NCBI GenBank assembly: GCA_010015655.1
Contig: ML976678.1
Location: forward strand, 573,693 to 637,692
Origin: Bimuria novae-zelandiae CBS 107.79
Lineage: Eukaryota; Ascomycota; Dothideomycetes; Pleosporales; Didymosphaeriaceae
Length of the DNA: 64,000 bases
Direction of reading: 5' to 3'
Part shown: in pieces, positions 33,949 through 46,018 of the stretch
Numbering within the stretch: the stretch's first letter is position 1
Layout of the letters: each line of letters opens with the position of its first letter
Notes under the pieces: model-generated
Told to the model about the DNA's origin: nothing
What the model saw: the letters and a program-made list of their open reading frames with translations, nothing else
Database searches by the model: none
Made by a program: the position numbers and the translations under genes

Positions 33949-36242
33949 TCCCCCGCATGGCCAACATCGCCCTGGCACGGGCCACATCTTATTAGCCAAT
34001 TAGATGCAAATACATCAAAACACTAAATGTTTATCGTCATGTAGGCAATTTTTGTTTGCCAGCCAAAACACGCCTTTTTTAAAAGCTTTTATATATGCAA
34101 CTATGCCTAATCGTACAGCGCTATTAAGCAACAATACCAACTTCGTAAAATATACAAAGTACAGCCTAAAGGCAGGAGATTTGCCTAATTTACCTACTTA
34201 GCCACTACCCTTATAGTAACCACTTAAAATTAATAATTTACATACTTTTAGACGCGCTTTCTTACCTAACTATATAGATTTTAACTTTCCTATTACTTTA
34301 TTTAACTTATTTTTTAATGCAGGCGTTGTTAATTAGATTATATACTATACAAATTAGCATGCTAAAAAGCTTTAGGCTGACGCGCCCTTAACGCCTAACC
34401 ACTATTAATAGAAACCTACCTCTCCAAGCGAGCTATATACGTACTTTGCCGTCGTCATTTATATAGGCGTCCACTAGGAGCCCTCGCTTATTAAATACTA
34501 GTAGAAGCTTTATAGGACAGCGCCTCGGCATAAGATTAATCGCTACATGTCGAAGGAGAGATAGCAGCAGCTTAATTACTACTTATACTATATAGAGGTT
34601 AACTAGAGCTTTAAGTCTCCCTTTAGCCAAGTGTAGGATCTCTTAGAGACGCTCCGCAAGCGCAGCTTTAAGTACTAGGCGCCTAGCGTACACCTCTACA
34701 TTAATAAGGTAATTATAAGATTTATAGGCCGCGTAAGCGAGGTTGTAATAATAAAAATAAAGCCTACGCCTAAAGGCTTTAAGACCTAGTGCTTAGCTAA
34801 TAATAAAGTAATTCTAAACTAGTTATTTTATGCTAGAGGGCGAGGGCCTGTTAACTTACTTAACTTACCTGCTAACGCGCTAGCTTTTACTCCTATAAAG
34901 TTAGTTCCTATTACTTTTGTACTCGCCGTAAACGCTGCCAGCCAGCGCCTCTTTCCGCCAAATCTCCACATTGTGTGGGACGATAATCTCTTTAACACTA
35001 TCCCTATGCTTAAATATTTTAGATCTAAAGGCGTAGGCTGCGCTGGGACAGTCCACACGATAAAGACAACGACAGAGGAGATTTTTAAGGCGATAGTAGA
35101 GGTAGAATTATAAGTAGAGGCGCTAGCTATTAGCACTTATACGCAGGCAAAGCTCTTAAAGGAGTGCTTTAATAGTAACTTAATAAAATTTAAAACACAC
35201 TATACGCGCAAGCTAGAGTAGGGAGATACTTACTAGGCACTCTTATAGAGTTAGCAGGTGCTTTAGGCAGCTTAGAGAGACAACTAGGTTGTTCTTTTTG
35301 CCAGTACTGTCGCTAAGCGTGAGTACTTTGCCCTTAACACCATGCTAATGCTCCGCTGACGATAGTCGCCACAAGTAACTTAGGTTATTATAAAGCTCCG
35401 CCGACGCTCTAAGATAGCTCTAAATAACAAGAAACTCTTTAAAAAAGCCTTTAGCAGTAAGCCTCTTAAGTTACTAAGTATCCCTTAGATAATAGATAAC
35501 TATAATTACTATAAGAGCGAGGTTAATCGCTTTAACTAAATAAAAAGCTACTACTCTGTTTAGCAGGTCTGCTAGCGTACCTGGCGCCCGCTCTGGTACT
35601 TTCTGCTAGATCTAACGCTTAATAATTGCTACAGGCTCTCCTTATACTCCTCTCGCAACTCTGCCAAACGCTCCGGCCACAAGAAGTTCCTATATAAGCT
35701 TATTAAATAGCTCTTTAAGCGAGGTAGCCGCCCTACTCGAGGCTTAAACAAGCGTGAGCGACCTGACGACGTACTCGCTAGCAGAGAGGGTAACTTCGGC
35801 AGCTTACATATATCTATAAAGCTATTTGCGGAGGGTAAAAGCTATGTTAATTACGTGGCAGCTAGACGTATAACTAATAAAAAGCTCTAATCCCGGACAC
35901 CTCTAGTATAAGTTACAGGTAATACAAGGTTATCTTATAGCTCTCAACGCCTATCGTATACTTGTTATAGCTGTACGCTTTACTGGCTACCTTTATATAG
36001 GCTAGAAGTTAATACTAAGTGCTAGGCAGAGCACCTTCGCTAGTATTAAATAATTAGGTTAACGGACACAAAAGCAAGCTTAACTATTATGTAAACCTAT
36101 CTTAAAGCCCTTAGAGATGCAAAATCTATGCGAAGTTACCCTACAGAGGCATAATTCTTGGTGTTCTGCCGGGTCGGAGCAATTCATCCGATTGGCCCTC
36201 AAATGGTGGCCCGTGCCAGGGCGATGTTGGCCATGCGGGGGA
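33949..36242 (+). mobile_element. piggyBac-type transposon copy 3, RIP-degraded (2294 bp)
   Basis: Inverted ends start tcccccgcatggccaacatc and are flanked by TA (extended to CTA/TAG). About 40 bp match perfectly, then the similarity weakens. The transposase relic starts at ATG 34103 (MPNRTALLSNN) and can be traced through stops to about 36080. It includes the conserved intron (gtgagt near 35318, branch gctgac) and the FNTIPMLKYF region near 34990. It is inserted 37 bp from copy 2, inside the same MITE-like element. Confidence 0.85.
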
Positions 36243-36326
36243 TAGGTTGTGCAGCTGCTAAAAGTTAAAGTACCGATGGTTTGTCCGGTCACATGGGGTG
36301 TCCGGTAACCCAGGGCCGGATGTTAC

Positions 36327-36696
36327 ATTAAGTAGAGCTAACCAAAGTACGTCAAATTACCCCAGGCTAATGTGTGGCTTTTTCGAGGGCGTGAGAGCCG
36401 CCAAGGTTGAACGAGCTACCGGTATTCGGCCCTTTTCCATAAATACATACTGGTTGAAGGGCTTGCTTTCATGTGCTCTTCTTGCACTTGACCTCGTAGA
36501 GCGAACCTTGAGTAGTTTCAAAACAGTCCCCATGATAGCACGAATTACCTGTGTAGGGATCCCTTTATCCCCAGATTATGGTATTCATCCTTCCCCATCT
36601 CTCTTTGGTTCATGCCAGACCGCACGTTATCTTGAATACAAATGTGTGAGAAAAATTGGCAGTACACTCGCAACCTACTCAACCATACTAACCAGC
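36327..36696. other. Spacer between the MITE-like element and the split gene
   Basis: Normal base composition. A plus-strand open frame crosses it but has no recognisable feature. It probably holds the 3' UTR of the split gene on the minus strand. Confidence 0.4.
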
Positions 36697-38268
36697 CTAG
36701 ACCGCGCCCAAGTATCGCCCATCACCAATTTCCCTCGCCTCCCGCTCTCCCTCCCTATTCTGCTGCAACTTACTTAACCTCGTCGCCTTTTCTTCCTCGC
36801 CCACTCCCTTCTCATTCATCTCTCGTATCATCGCCGACATCACGCCCAGATCCCGCAGATTAGTATGCAGGATCATATCGCTCGTTCTGCGCTTTATAAT
36901 CCTGTGATCCGCCGCGTTCGCGGTGCGCTTGGTTTGTTGAGCGCCCGCGGGACCGTGCTCGGCCTTAGGTGTCTCGCAGAGTGTGACTGGCCTAGCACGT
37001 TCGATATTTACAAAAGAAGATGAAGAGTTGAACCTAGAGCAGTGATGTACATGGACAGATATGGATATCCATTTACTCCGTTCCATTTCTCCATGGAGAT
37101 CTCCAGAGATTCTCTTGGCATGCAGCTATACAAAGGGTAATCTCAATAAAGTCGGCCGTCATGTGACTTGCCAAGAAGCTAGCGCGTCACTAGCGGAACA
37201 GAGTCTCCGAGCCTCCGAGCCTCTAAGAGCTCTGTAGTGTATCGGCGCAGGTCACTCAAAGGATCGATGTTGGCGTATCTCCTAGCAGAGGCATGTGGGA
37301 GTGCGTGTATAAGAATGTAGCCTCGAATGAATTAAGTGCCTATAGGCCTGGTACGAAAGGATACGGAAAAGGTACTGAACTACAAAGGCCCCAAGCTCCT
37401 CTAAATACACCTCTTCCCAGATGGCTAGCTAGCACATAACTGCCATAGGTTGACCGTCGGTCTGATGGATCCGAAATAGGTCCGAATCGGATTCGTAGTT
37501 CCCCATCGGTCTGATAGATCCGAAATTGGTCCGATACGGATGAGTGTCGGTTTTCGGATGATCTCGAATCCTGTCTTGACTAGCCAAGGGTTCTCGTGTC
37601 GACGAGCGATTGTTCCTGTTACATGTAGAGCGTCAACACCTACACTTTAACCTCACGTTTCTCACTTAATATAGCTTCAAATCCTGCTAAAAAAAGCTCT
37701 CGATTGCTTTCAGAAGCCTAGCTAGCTGCTATTGTCGTTCTCAGGACAAAATACAACCTCACTTTCCCAGAAATCGCCACTGATTTGGGTATAACTGACC
37801 ACGCCTGTGGTAAGGCATTTTGACGCGTCAAAGGCGCCGCAAAGGGCGACTTACTACAGGAATTGCTAGCTGCAACACCTACAGTCAAGCAGTCTCCTCC
37901 TGGCAGACCTGTAAAGGTACGCGATGGCTCTACGCTGAGCGCAAGACTACGGCATGACATCATCGTATATGGCACCTACCGGGTGCATGACGCTGTCAGA
38001 GACCTCTACGCAGAAGCTGGCATCACACTTAGTAAGAATATAGTCTATAACATTGCTAGGGAGCACCGCGATAAGCAGCACCTATACGTAATAACTCGCG
38101 GAGTACAACCTAAAAAACTAGCGCTTAGTAGTAACGACAAGGACCAGCGACTATAGTACTGTGCCTAGCTTAAGGCTAAATATAACCTACACTTTCCACG
38201 CATTATACGGAGGTGCATATCAAAAGTCCGCGCTCACCGCCTTTGAACCGATTAGTAATCAGGATCTC

Positions 38269-38448
38269 AGCTTCCTATTGCAAAACCCCCGAAAAGCTTC
38301 CTATTGCAAAACCCCCGAAAAGCTTCCTATTTCAAAAACCACCCTCCCATGGGTACCCGTACAGCGATTTTTTAGAGCGCATCGATTTTTCAGTGCACAT
38401 CGATTTTTCAGTGCACATCGATTTTTCAGGGCACATCGATTTTTCGAG
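38269..38448. repeat. Subterminal tandem repeats in Tc1-like element Y
   Basis: Two arrays lie between the left inverted end and the transposase stop. The first (38269-38340) has 26-bp units (cttcctattgcaaaaccccc gaaaag), about 2.7 copies. The second (38373-38448) has 18-bp units (gcacatcgatttttcagt), about 4 copies. Both may be transposase-binding or replication-slippage products. Confidence 0.8.
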
Positions 38449-38496
38449 GCGGTTTGGCAATATCGTTTATTTAGTGCTAGCTTGGGATAACACAAT

Positions 38497-39783
38497 TTAT
38501 TGCCGACTCTCATGCCTCCTAGGCTTATCCTCCGCTCCCTCGCGATACTCATTACCCCCTTCAAGCCGAATTACCTCCTGAATGTGCCTCATGATTCGCT
38601 CGATCCAGGCCTGAATTCGCCATTGTTCTAGATGGTCCCATGCCTCCTTCCAGGCTCGCTCGGCCTCAGCTCTTGACTTTCGAGCACCTTTCTTACTAAC
38701 TACACGTTTGAGATGTGCCCAGCAAGGCTCAATCATATTCAAGTCCGGAGAATTGCCGGGCCAAAGAAGCTTTGCAACGCCATGCGTACTATACACAAAG
38801 CTTTGGGCGTGGTGGGCATGGGAAGGGGCCTTATCCTCTTGCACAATTGTATTTGGCCGGTCCTTCATGCATTCTTTAGCAAATGGAAGCAACTTTGGCT
38901 TAAGGATGCAGGATTGGTAGCGGTACCAATCTATACCTTTTCCTCTACCTCTTGTAAGCTTGCCATTTGCTGCAGTCCATTTCCATTGAGGTTTCCTTCC
39001 GCTCTTGTTCTGTAGCCCTAGCCTTCCCATCTCAGTATTAAGTTCCCACATCTCCTTCATAATAGGCTCAAGCTCTTCATTAAGCTTAGCTATTTCAACA
39101 GCTCCCTTCTCTCTTTCTGACGCCGTCTCAGGCCGCCAAATATGAAAAGGCCCTTTCTTATCATAAGAAAAGCAGCCCCAAAACATAAATTCCGAATAGC
39201 CTTTCCACCTTTCTCGTATACAACTCTTCAGAAAACGCTCGTCCTTGGATCGCCAGATTCGGTACCCTCCACGACGGTGCAATAGAACAACGGATGTCTC
39301 GTCTAACCAGATGACATTCTTCCAATCGTCTAATGTCCAGTGGGCATGGCTCCGGCAAAACTGAAGCCTCTCCTCCCTTATTTTTTTTGTAAGGCCTGGC
39401 TTTCGAGTTGGCTTTGTCTTTCTTAGACCTGCCTTTCGAAGAACGCGCCAAACGGTCATAGCTGAAATCCCTCCAACTTCTGCGGCAATATAAGCGCATG
39501 TTTTCTCCCGGCCGAAGCGGTCAGAACGGACCTTCGCAAGGATATCATCTTTGGCGTCATCCTGTTTGGGGGGGCGGCCGGAGCGGGGGGCATTTTCAAC
39601 ATGGATATTACGGACAACAGGATGCTCAGCCTGTGGATCGAAACCTCGTTTGATTGCGCGATCGTAGATAGAGTTGACTGTACGTGCTTTTATGCCGGTC
39701 TGTCGCTCAATATCCTCATTTGATACACCGAAAACTTTAAGAGCAATAACTTGTGCTCGGGTAGCAGAATCATAAGGCGCCAT
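38497..39783 (-). CDS. Tc1/mariner transposase, full length
   Basis: 428 residues, one open frame from ATG 39783. An N-terminal helix-turn-helix DNA-binding region (ATRAQVIALKVFGVSNEDIE; SAMTVWRVLRKAGLRKTKP) is followed by the DDE domain. The catalytic residues are visible as WLDETSV (first Asp), QEDKAPSH (second Asp) and NSPDLNMIEPCW (Glu). The spacing from the second Asp to the Glu is near the 34 residues of Tc1 enzymes. An insert between the first and second Asp (EPIMKEMWELN...GRKPQWKWT) makes it longer than animal Tc1 transposases and is usual in fungal relatives. The enzyme would bind the element's 34-bp ends and cut and paste at TA. Confidence 0.93.
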   Translation of the reverse strand: MAPYDSATRAQVIALKVFGVSNEDIERQTGIKARTVNSIYDRAIKRGFDPQAEHPVVRNIHVENAPRSGRPPKQDDAKDDILAKVRSDRFGREKTCAYIAAEVGGISAMTVWRVLRKAGLRKTKPTRKPGLTKKIREERLQFCRSHAHWTLDDWKNVIWLDETSVVLLHRRGGYRIWRSKDERFLKSCIRERWKGYSEFMFWGCFSYDKKGPFHIWRPETASEREKGAVEIAKLNEELEPIMKEMWELNTEMGRLGLQNKSGRKPQWKWTAANGKLTRGRGKGIDWYRYQSCILKPKLLPFAKECMKDRPNTIVQEDKAPSHAHHAQSFVYSTHGVAKLLWPGNSPDLNMIEPCWAHLKRVVSKKGARKSRAEAERAWKEAWDHLEQWRIQAWIERIMRHIQEVIRLEGGNEYREGAEDKPRRHESRQ

Positions 39784-40431
39784 ATCGGTAAATTTTGTCG
39801 AAAAGAGAGAGTATACAGTGTGTACAGTAGGAAGTAGTCAAATGGTGGTGACGTGGCAGATCCTGCCGGCAGGATTCTGCCGGCAGAAAAACTGGAGGCG
39901 GTGAGCGCGGACTTTTGATATGCACCTCCGTATTCGTCTGCTATAATAAGATCTCTAAGTCTATTAGCAGGAGTAATATACGTGGCGGAAAGTAGAGGAT
40001 TTTAAGACTAGTTAGATAAGATAGTAACGTCTACGCACTACCTGCAACGCCACCTAAATTTAGTTTTATAATTTACGCTACTACTTTAACTAATACTACT
40101 TACTCCTATTAACGCCCTTACGTTGTTTAGGCTTAGGATAATAATAAGAGCTATAAGGACCTTATACAACGCGTCTCCTATATAAATAATATAGTAAAAG
40201 AGGCTCTTAAGGTTAAACGCTCTCGCGCGACTATCGCTAGCACTAATAAGGAGTAGTAACTATAGGAAATTAACTATAATATTACCTATAATAATAGTTA
40301 ATGCTAAGCTACTAATAAGGCTACTAGTAAGAAGAGTGGAGCTCTCCACGTAGGTATTAAGAAACCTCTTACTATTAAAAAGTTCTTTAAAACAGAGGAG
40401 TTTGTATATAACGGAGGGAAGGGCATGAACG

Positions 40432-40800
40432 TGTTAGGATCCAACATGTCACACAGGTGGGGCAACGGCAGTTAAGAACCACCGACGTCTTGGCACACCT
40501 GGGCCAAGCGATTACGTGACACAAGTCACGAGTCCCAGAATTATTGGAAGTCCCAATCGTATCTTGGCATATGGGATTCTGGGACTTATGGGACACATGG
40601 GACATTTGGGATTCTTAGGACTCAGCATAGTATATAGGAACGCGAGGATGAACTCTTATACTCGTGTTTAACCTGTTTATTAATCTATCGTTTGGATTTA
40701 ACTCAGGCTCTAGTTGATTTGATTGTGACTCCTACGCTCTCTTGATACTAACAACCCTATTAACTAGCTTAAGCAGTCAATACCCCTTCCTTGCCTAACA
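40432..40800 (+). repeat. 5' LTR of gypsy element B
   Basis: About 369 bp, TGTTA...TAACA; the right border is inferred from the ending TAACA. Near the TATA-like run (gtatatagg) it has TGGGAC-type hexamers at nearly one helical turn (tgggacttatgggacacatg, then ggacatttgggattc). Confidence 0.8.
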
Positions 40801-40899
40801 AGTACTTTTGCCCGAGAACTAACCCTAACTACTTACGGACTAGCTACCCGTAGGGACTTAACATCTTAAACACCCTTAACACGAGTACTACTAGGACTC

Positions 40900-43800
40900 C
40901 TACTTCTTCCATAGCTTCAGGCAACGCTAGTGTCACTTTAATAAAGGACACTAAGAACAAGGCGCACAAACCTAATTTATATAATAGTAATTGTAGTCTC
41001 CTCGACACCTAGCTTCTACAATTAGACCTATACTTCTTCGACATGGACGATAATTTCGAAGATAAAAAGAAAGTTATCTTTATAGCAACTTACATGCAAG
41101 GACCAGCTAAAGAATAGATCTATCCCTACTTAGTTAAGTACATAGACATGGACTACAATAATAAGGACGAGGACTACATGAATAGTTACGCCGACGTAGT
41201 TAACATTATTAAGGATTACCTAAACTTTAAAAAATGTCTTAAGCAACTGTTCGGAATTGCTAATAAAACTACTATAGCTAAACAAGCAATCTAAACTATC
41301 TAACAACAATAATTTATAATAGAATATGCAGCCGAGTTTCGCAAGTACGCTATATAACTCGACTAGGAAGATAAATCCCTTAAGACTATGTATTAATAAG
41401 GACTTAAACGCAACGTGCGCGAAGAGCTCTTACGTAATAGTGCTAAACTCGATACCCTTAATAAATTATATAAGGAATCTATTTAGATCGATGGAGAATG
41501 GTTCGCACTACAAGAAGAGTTTCGCAGAAACCCAAGGAATGTCAGTTTTGGACGACAGGCACCTGTAGTCTACAGGGCGCCACCAAAAGCACCTCGACGA
41601 CAGCAACAAAACGACTCTTATAGCTACTAACCTATAGAAGGAATCCAATTTAACAACTTAGAGAAAGGAATAAGGAAGTCTAACGGCTTTTGCAAGCCTA
41701 ACCAAAAGCGCATCTTAGATAGAACCTAATATAAGGGGACCAAGACACGCAAATACTTTATATGTAATAAACTAGGTTACATTGCCAGGAATCACAGGTT
41801 TAATAACAAGGTTATTAGACAGCTAAACGTACTTACCGTTGATGACACAGAAGTAACCAACGAAGAATAGCAGGTAATACCCTCTATTAAGCAATCCAAT
41901 ATCCTAAACAAGGACTTAGAGCGATCAGACTCGCCTAACTTACGACTCTACGAGGATGTATACGAAGGTTTAGATAAGGAAGAGATAGAGCTAATGCCTC
42001 GATCTCCTACTTCTCACCCTAGCTAGAACAAGCTAGTTACTAGCAAGACGACGAATGTTTTCGACTTCTTAGAAAAACACTAACCTCGAGAAGGAAACTT
42101 CGGTTTTACAGTAGTAGAATGACAAGACCTAGACTACGAAGCCGCATTCTATCATGCTTACTAACCTGACTTGGTTAGTAAGACAGCACGAGAATGGGCA
42201 GACGCTCGCTATAAAAACGAAGACCCTAAGAAGAAATACCTAAACGAAAGCCCGAACTACGAACTACAGTACGACCTGGACCACCGTAATCCTACGCATG
42301 AGACCATACGATGGACCCTCTGCGGAGAAGACTAATGTACCATTTATTACTAAGCTAAGGAATATAGTTACTTTCCCCGAACGTACTAATAATGTAGATA
42401 GGAGTGGTTCGACTGCCCTATTACCTATTATAACGTTCACCTCTAGAACAAACGTGAAAAACGATACTTTCCACACCTTAACTAAGCGCTAAACTAAGTA
42501 ATGTTGTTACTAGTTAATGGAAAATGCGCATCCGACAAATGGCAAACATGCTTACACCCTGATTGTGAGGAACACAAAGAGCAAAAGGGAAAGTATGGGT
42601 TCAATCGCATACCGAAAGGGACTACGACCCTTAGGATTAAAATGGTAACGAAGGAAGAAGACAGTAAAGCTCTCCTAGAAAAGGGCTAGCAGTAGCCTTA
42701 GGAGAAGAAGAAGGAAGGACACCTTAATCCTATAAAGCCACCTACGGAAAAGATGTCTTTTTTAGACCTAGGCTTAGAAGGGAAGACGCCTTCAGAGAAT
42801 TAAATGTTATAAATAGTTAGGCATTAATCAAGCTACTAGTATAGCTTGAAGAAACATGGATAAAAGCCATGCTAGACTCAGGAGCACAGGAAAGTTATAT
42901 GTCGAGAAAAGCACTTAATGGAGCAGGACTCTATGAGCGTAAAAAGGCCATACCCTATGCTATCCATGTCGCGAATGGACAACTGATGCCCGGCAAGGCA
43001 ATGATTAAATACGAGGTCGAAACTACCCTCACGATCTATAGACACCAGGAATCGATTACCCTCGACATCATTAAGGAAGCCAATCACGACGTGATCTTAG
43101 GACTACCCTAGTTAAGGAAGCATAATCCTACAATTAACTAGGAAAGAAAGAAGCTATCCTTTAAGCGCTGTAACTATGCATTATAAATAAAGCCTACGCA
43201 TTAATAGAGCATGATAGTAGATAAAAGAGCTATCAACACTATAGTCTCGCGACAGATAGTCGAAAAACGGAAGAAACCCTTGGCAGACGCTGGCAGGAAC
43301 CACCAGGTCACAGAGCGCAAGAAGATGGATGAAAGCACAAACTATGAAATTCCAGAATGCTACCGAGCATGGAATCATATGTTCACCGAGAGAGAAGGAA
43401 AAGCAAACCTTCCAGAACATTAGCCCTGGGATCTAGCAATAGACCTAGTAGAAGGGAAAACGCCACCCTTTGGACTACTATATGGCAAGACTGGGAAAGA
43501 ACTTCAACAAGAAAAAGAATTCATCGAGACAAATCTCGCGAAAGGATATATACGACTATTAAAGTTACTAGCAGCCAGCCCTTTCATGTTTGTTATAAAG
43601 AAAGATGGCACACCACGACCATGTGTTAACTATTGGAAGATTAACGACATAACGATTAAAAATTAATACCTACTACTAAATATCTTAGAATTAAGAGACC
43701 GACTATTAAGAGCCAAACGCTTTATACTAATAGACTTATAAGATAGATATTACCTTATAAGAATTAAGGAAGGTAACGAGTGGAAGACAGCGTTTAGGTC

Positions 43801-46018
43801 ACGCTACGGACTATTTAAATACATAGTTATGCCTTTTAGACTTACCAACGCACCAGCGAACTTCTAAGCGCTAGTTAACTTTGTATTACGCAACTATTTG
43901 GACATATTCGTTATCGCATACATGGACGATATACTTGTTTACTCTAAGAACGACGAGGACCACGTCCCGCACGTATAAATAGTACTAATAGCACTAGATA
44001 AGGCATATCTTAGGATTAAGCCAAAGAAGTGCAAATAGCACGTAACATGACTTAAATTTCTAGGACACGTTATCAGCACAGAAGGAATCGAAGTCGCACC
44101 TAATAAGATTAAATGCATTAAGAACTAGCTAATACTAAAGACAGCGAAGAATATCTAAGAATTCTTAAGATTCTGTGGATTTAATCAACAATTTATTAAG
44201 GATTACGCAAAGATCACGATACTACTTACAAACCTTATAAGAAAAGACACACTATTCGCATAGACTGTAGAGTGTAGAATATCGTTCTAACTCTTAAAGA
44301 CCGCATGCATTATGCCACCAGTACTCATCCACTTTAGGGATGGAAAACCACTACGAATCGAAACAGACGCAAGTGACCTCGCGATAGGCGCCTGCGCGAA
44401 GCAAGAAAAAGATGGCAAATGGCACCCTATTGCATATTACTCATGCAAGTTCACCGACACGGAAACGCTTGGACAATACAAATTCAAGATCGTATATACA
44501 CCTGGCAAAGAAAACGGACGAGCAGACGCACTCAGCCGACGACACGACCTTGCAGGAGACAAAGTAAAAACCTACTCCGCGATACTAAAACAAAAACCCG
44601 ATGGTTCTTTAGAACCTACGGCAGAACTCAATCAACTCCTTGTACTCACGCGAGAAGTACCCAAGGAACAATAGACAGAGGTTATACGACAATACCATGA
44701 TGACCTAGTATACGGACACCCAGGAATTAAGAAGACAATGGAACTTATCTAACGAAACTACACATTCTAAGGGATTAAAGAAGTAGTAACAACGTATATA
44801 CGCAAGTGCGTAGACTGCCAAAAGAATAAACATGCTACTTATCTTAAGTACGGTGAGATGCAAACAATACAGATTCTAACAGCACCATAGGAAGACATCG
44901 CAATGGATTTTGTAACTAGACTACCTAAGTTAAAAGACACAGCAACAGGAATGAGCTACGACTCGATATTGGTAATTATATGCAGATTCACCAAATATAT
45001 AGAACTATTACTATGTTAAAAGACAACTACGGCTAAGGAACTCGCGTTTCTCATCCTAGATCGACTTATACGACACCATAGAATTCCAAAGATAATTATC
45101 AGCGATAGAGACAAGCTCTTTATATCAAACTACTAGACAACCCTTATAGCACTTATTGGAACAAAACGAAAGTTATTAACAGCCTATCACCCGCAAACGG
45201 ACGGACAGACAGAACGTACGAATCAAACGATTGAAACGTACCTACGCATCTACTGCAACAACTAGAAGAATAACTGGATTTTATTATTACCTATGGCACA
45301 ATTAGCATATAACAATAAGGTATTAGCAGCAACAGGATACACACCATTTTATGCAAACCACGGAAGACACCCACATCTCTTTAATCAAGTATTTCCTACA
45401 ACGATTAAAACGGAAGAAGCCATCAACATGGCAGAAAACATGAAGAAAATACACGAACAACTCCGAAGAAACCTCGAGAAAGCTTAATAGCAAAGCATTT
45501 CCTACACTAACAAGAAACGAAAAACGGCACCTCAGCTGAAAAAGGGGGATAAAGCATACCTGCTTACGAAGAATCTTCGAACTCAAAAGAAGAAGCACAA
45601 GAAACTGGACTATGTCAAGGTTGGACTATTTTTCATTTCGAAACAAGTATTACTGGTCAACTACTGATTGGAACTACCGCCAGATGCCAAAATACATCCG
45701 GTATTCTACATAGACTGACTGGAACTAGCAGACCTAGAAACACCAGTTAAGACAACCTTCTATCACCAGCCAGAGGAAGAAACCGAATTCGAAGTCGAGA
45801 AAATACTACAACATACAGATTAGCCACGAACATATCTTATCAAATGGAAAGGATATCCACACAGCGAAAATACATGGGAACCCGAAGAACACTTACGGAA
45901 CAGCCAAGAAAGAATACAGCAATATTGGCACGCCATTAAGCAGCTAAAGAAGACGAAGGCTTGGACCAGATCACGGACTAATCAATCACCTCCGCACCTA
46001 AGGCAGCCTCGGGATTGA
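40900..46018 (+). pseudogene. Gag-Pol of gypsy element B with RIP stops
   Basis: Readable parts in order: a Gag region about 40920-42030 with a damaged zinc knuckle (CNKLGYIARNHR); protease near 42871 (LDSGAQESYMS, active-site DSG present); reverse transcriptase about 43480-44060 with an intact YMDD at 43919-43930; RNase H about 44310-44480 (IETDASDLAIGACA); integrase about 44680-45540; and a chromodomain about 45805-45900 (YLIKWKGYPHSENTWEPEE). The frame ends with TGA at 46016-46018. TAG/TAA stops interrupt it many times, so no full polyprotein is made. Confidence 0.85.

Larger units (their letters stand above)
24544..36326. mobile_element. MITE-like inverted-repeat element (about 209 bp) split by two piggyBac-type insertions
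   Basis: The outer inverted repeats run about 24544-24629 and 36245-36326 (gtaacatccg...cacaaccta). Over about 83 bp they differ at few positions, mostly C/T or G/A. If the two piggyBac-type elements and their TA duplications are removed, the two arms plus the AT-rich 39 bp at 33910-33948 leave about 209 bp. No coding capacity remains in that core. The target duplication of the outer element is unclear (ctaaa left, attaa right). Confidence 0.7.
38208..39930 (-). mobile_element. Tc1-like element Y, structurally intact (1723 bp)
   Basis: Perfect 34-bp inverted ends (cggaggtgcatatcaaaagt...) are flanked by TA on both sides. The element has normal base composition, an uninterrupted transposase, and no RIP, although everything around it is decayed. 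It is inserted into the transposase of Tc1-like element X. It is probably a recent arrival and may still be able to move. Confidence 0.93.

Noticed and set aside
36298..36777. 159-codon plus-strand ORF
   Set aside because: It starts inside the outer inverted repeat and overlaps the antisense of the split gene; no family features.
38269..38448. CRISPR-like array of short repeats
   Set aside because: Units are directly adjacent without unique spacers and lie in a eukaryotic Tc1-like transposon.
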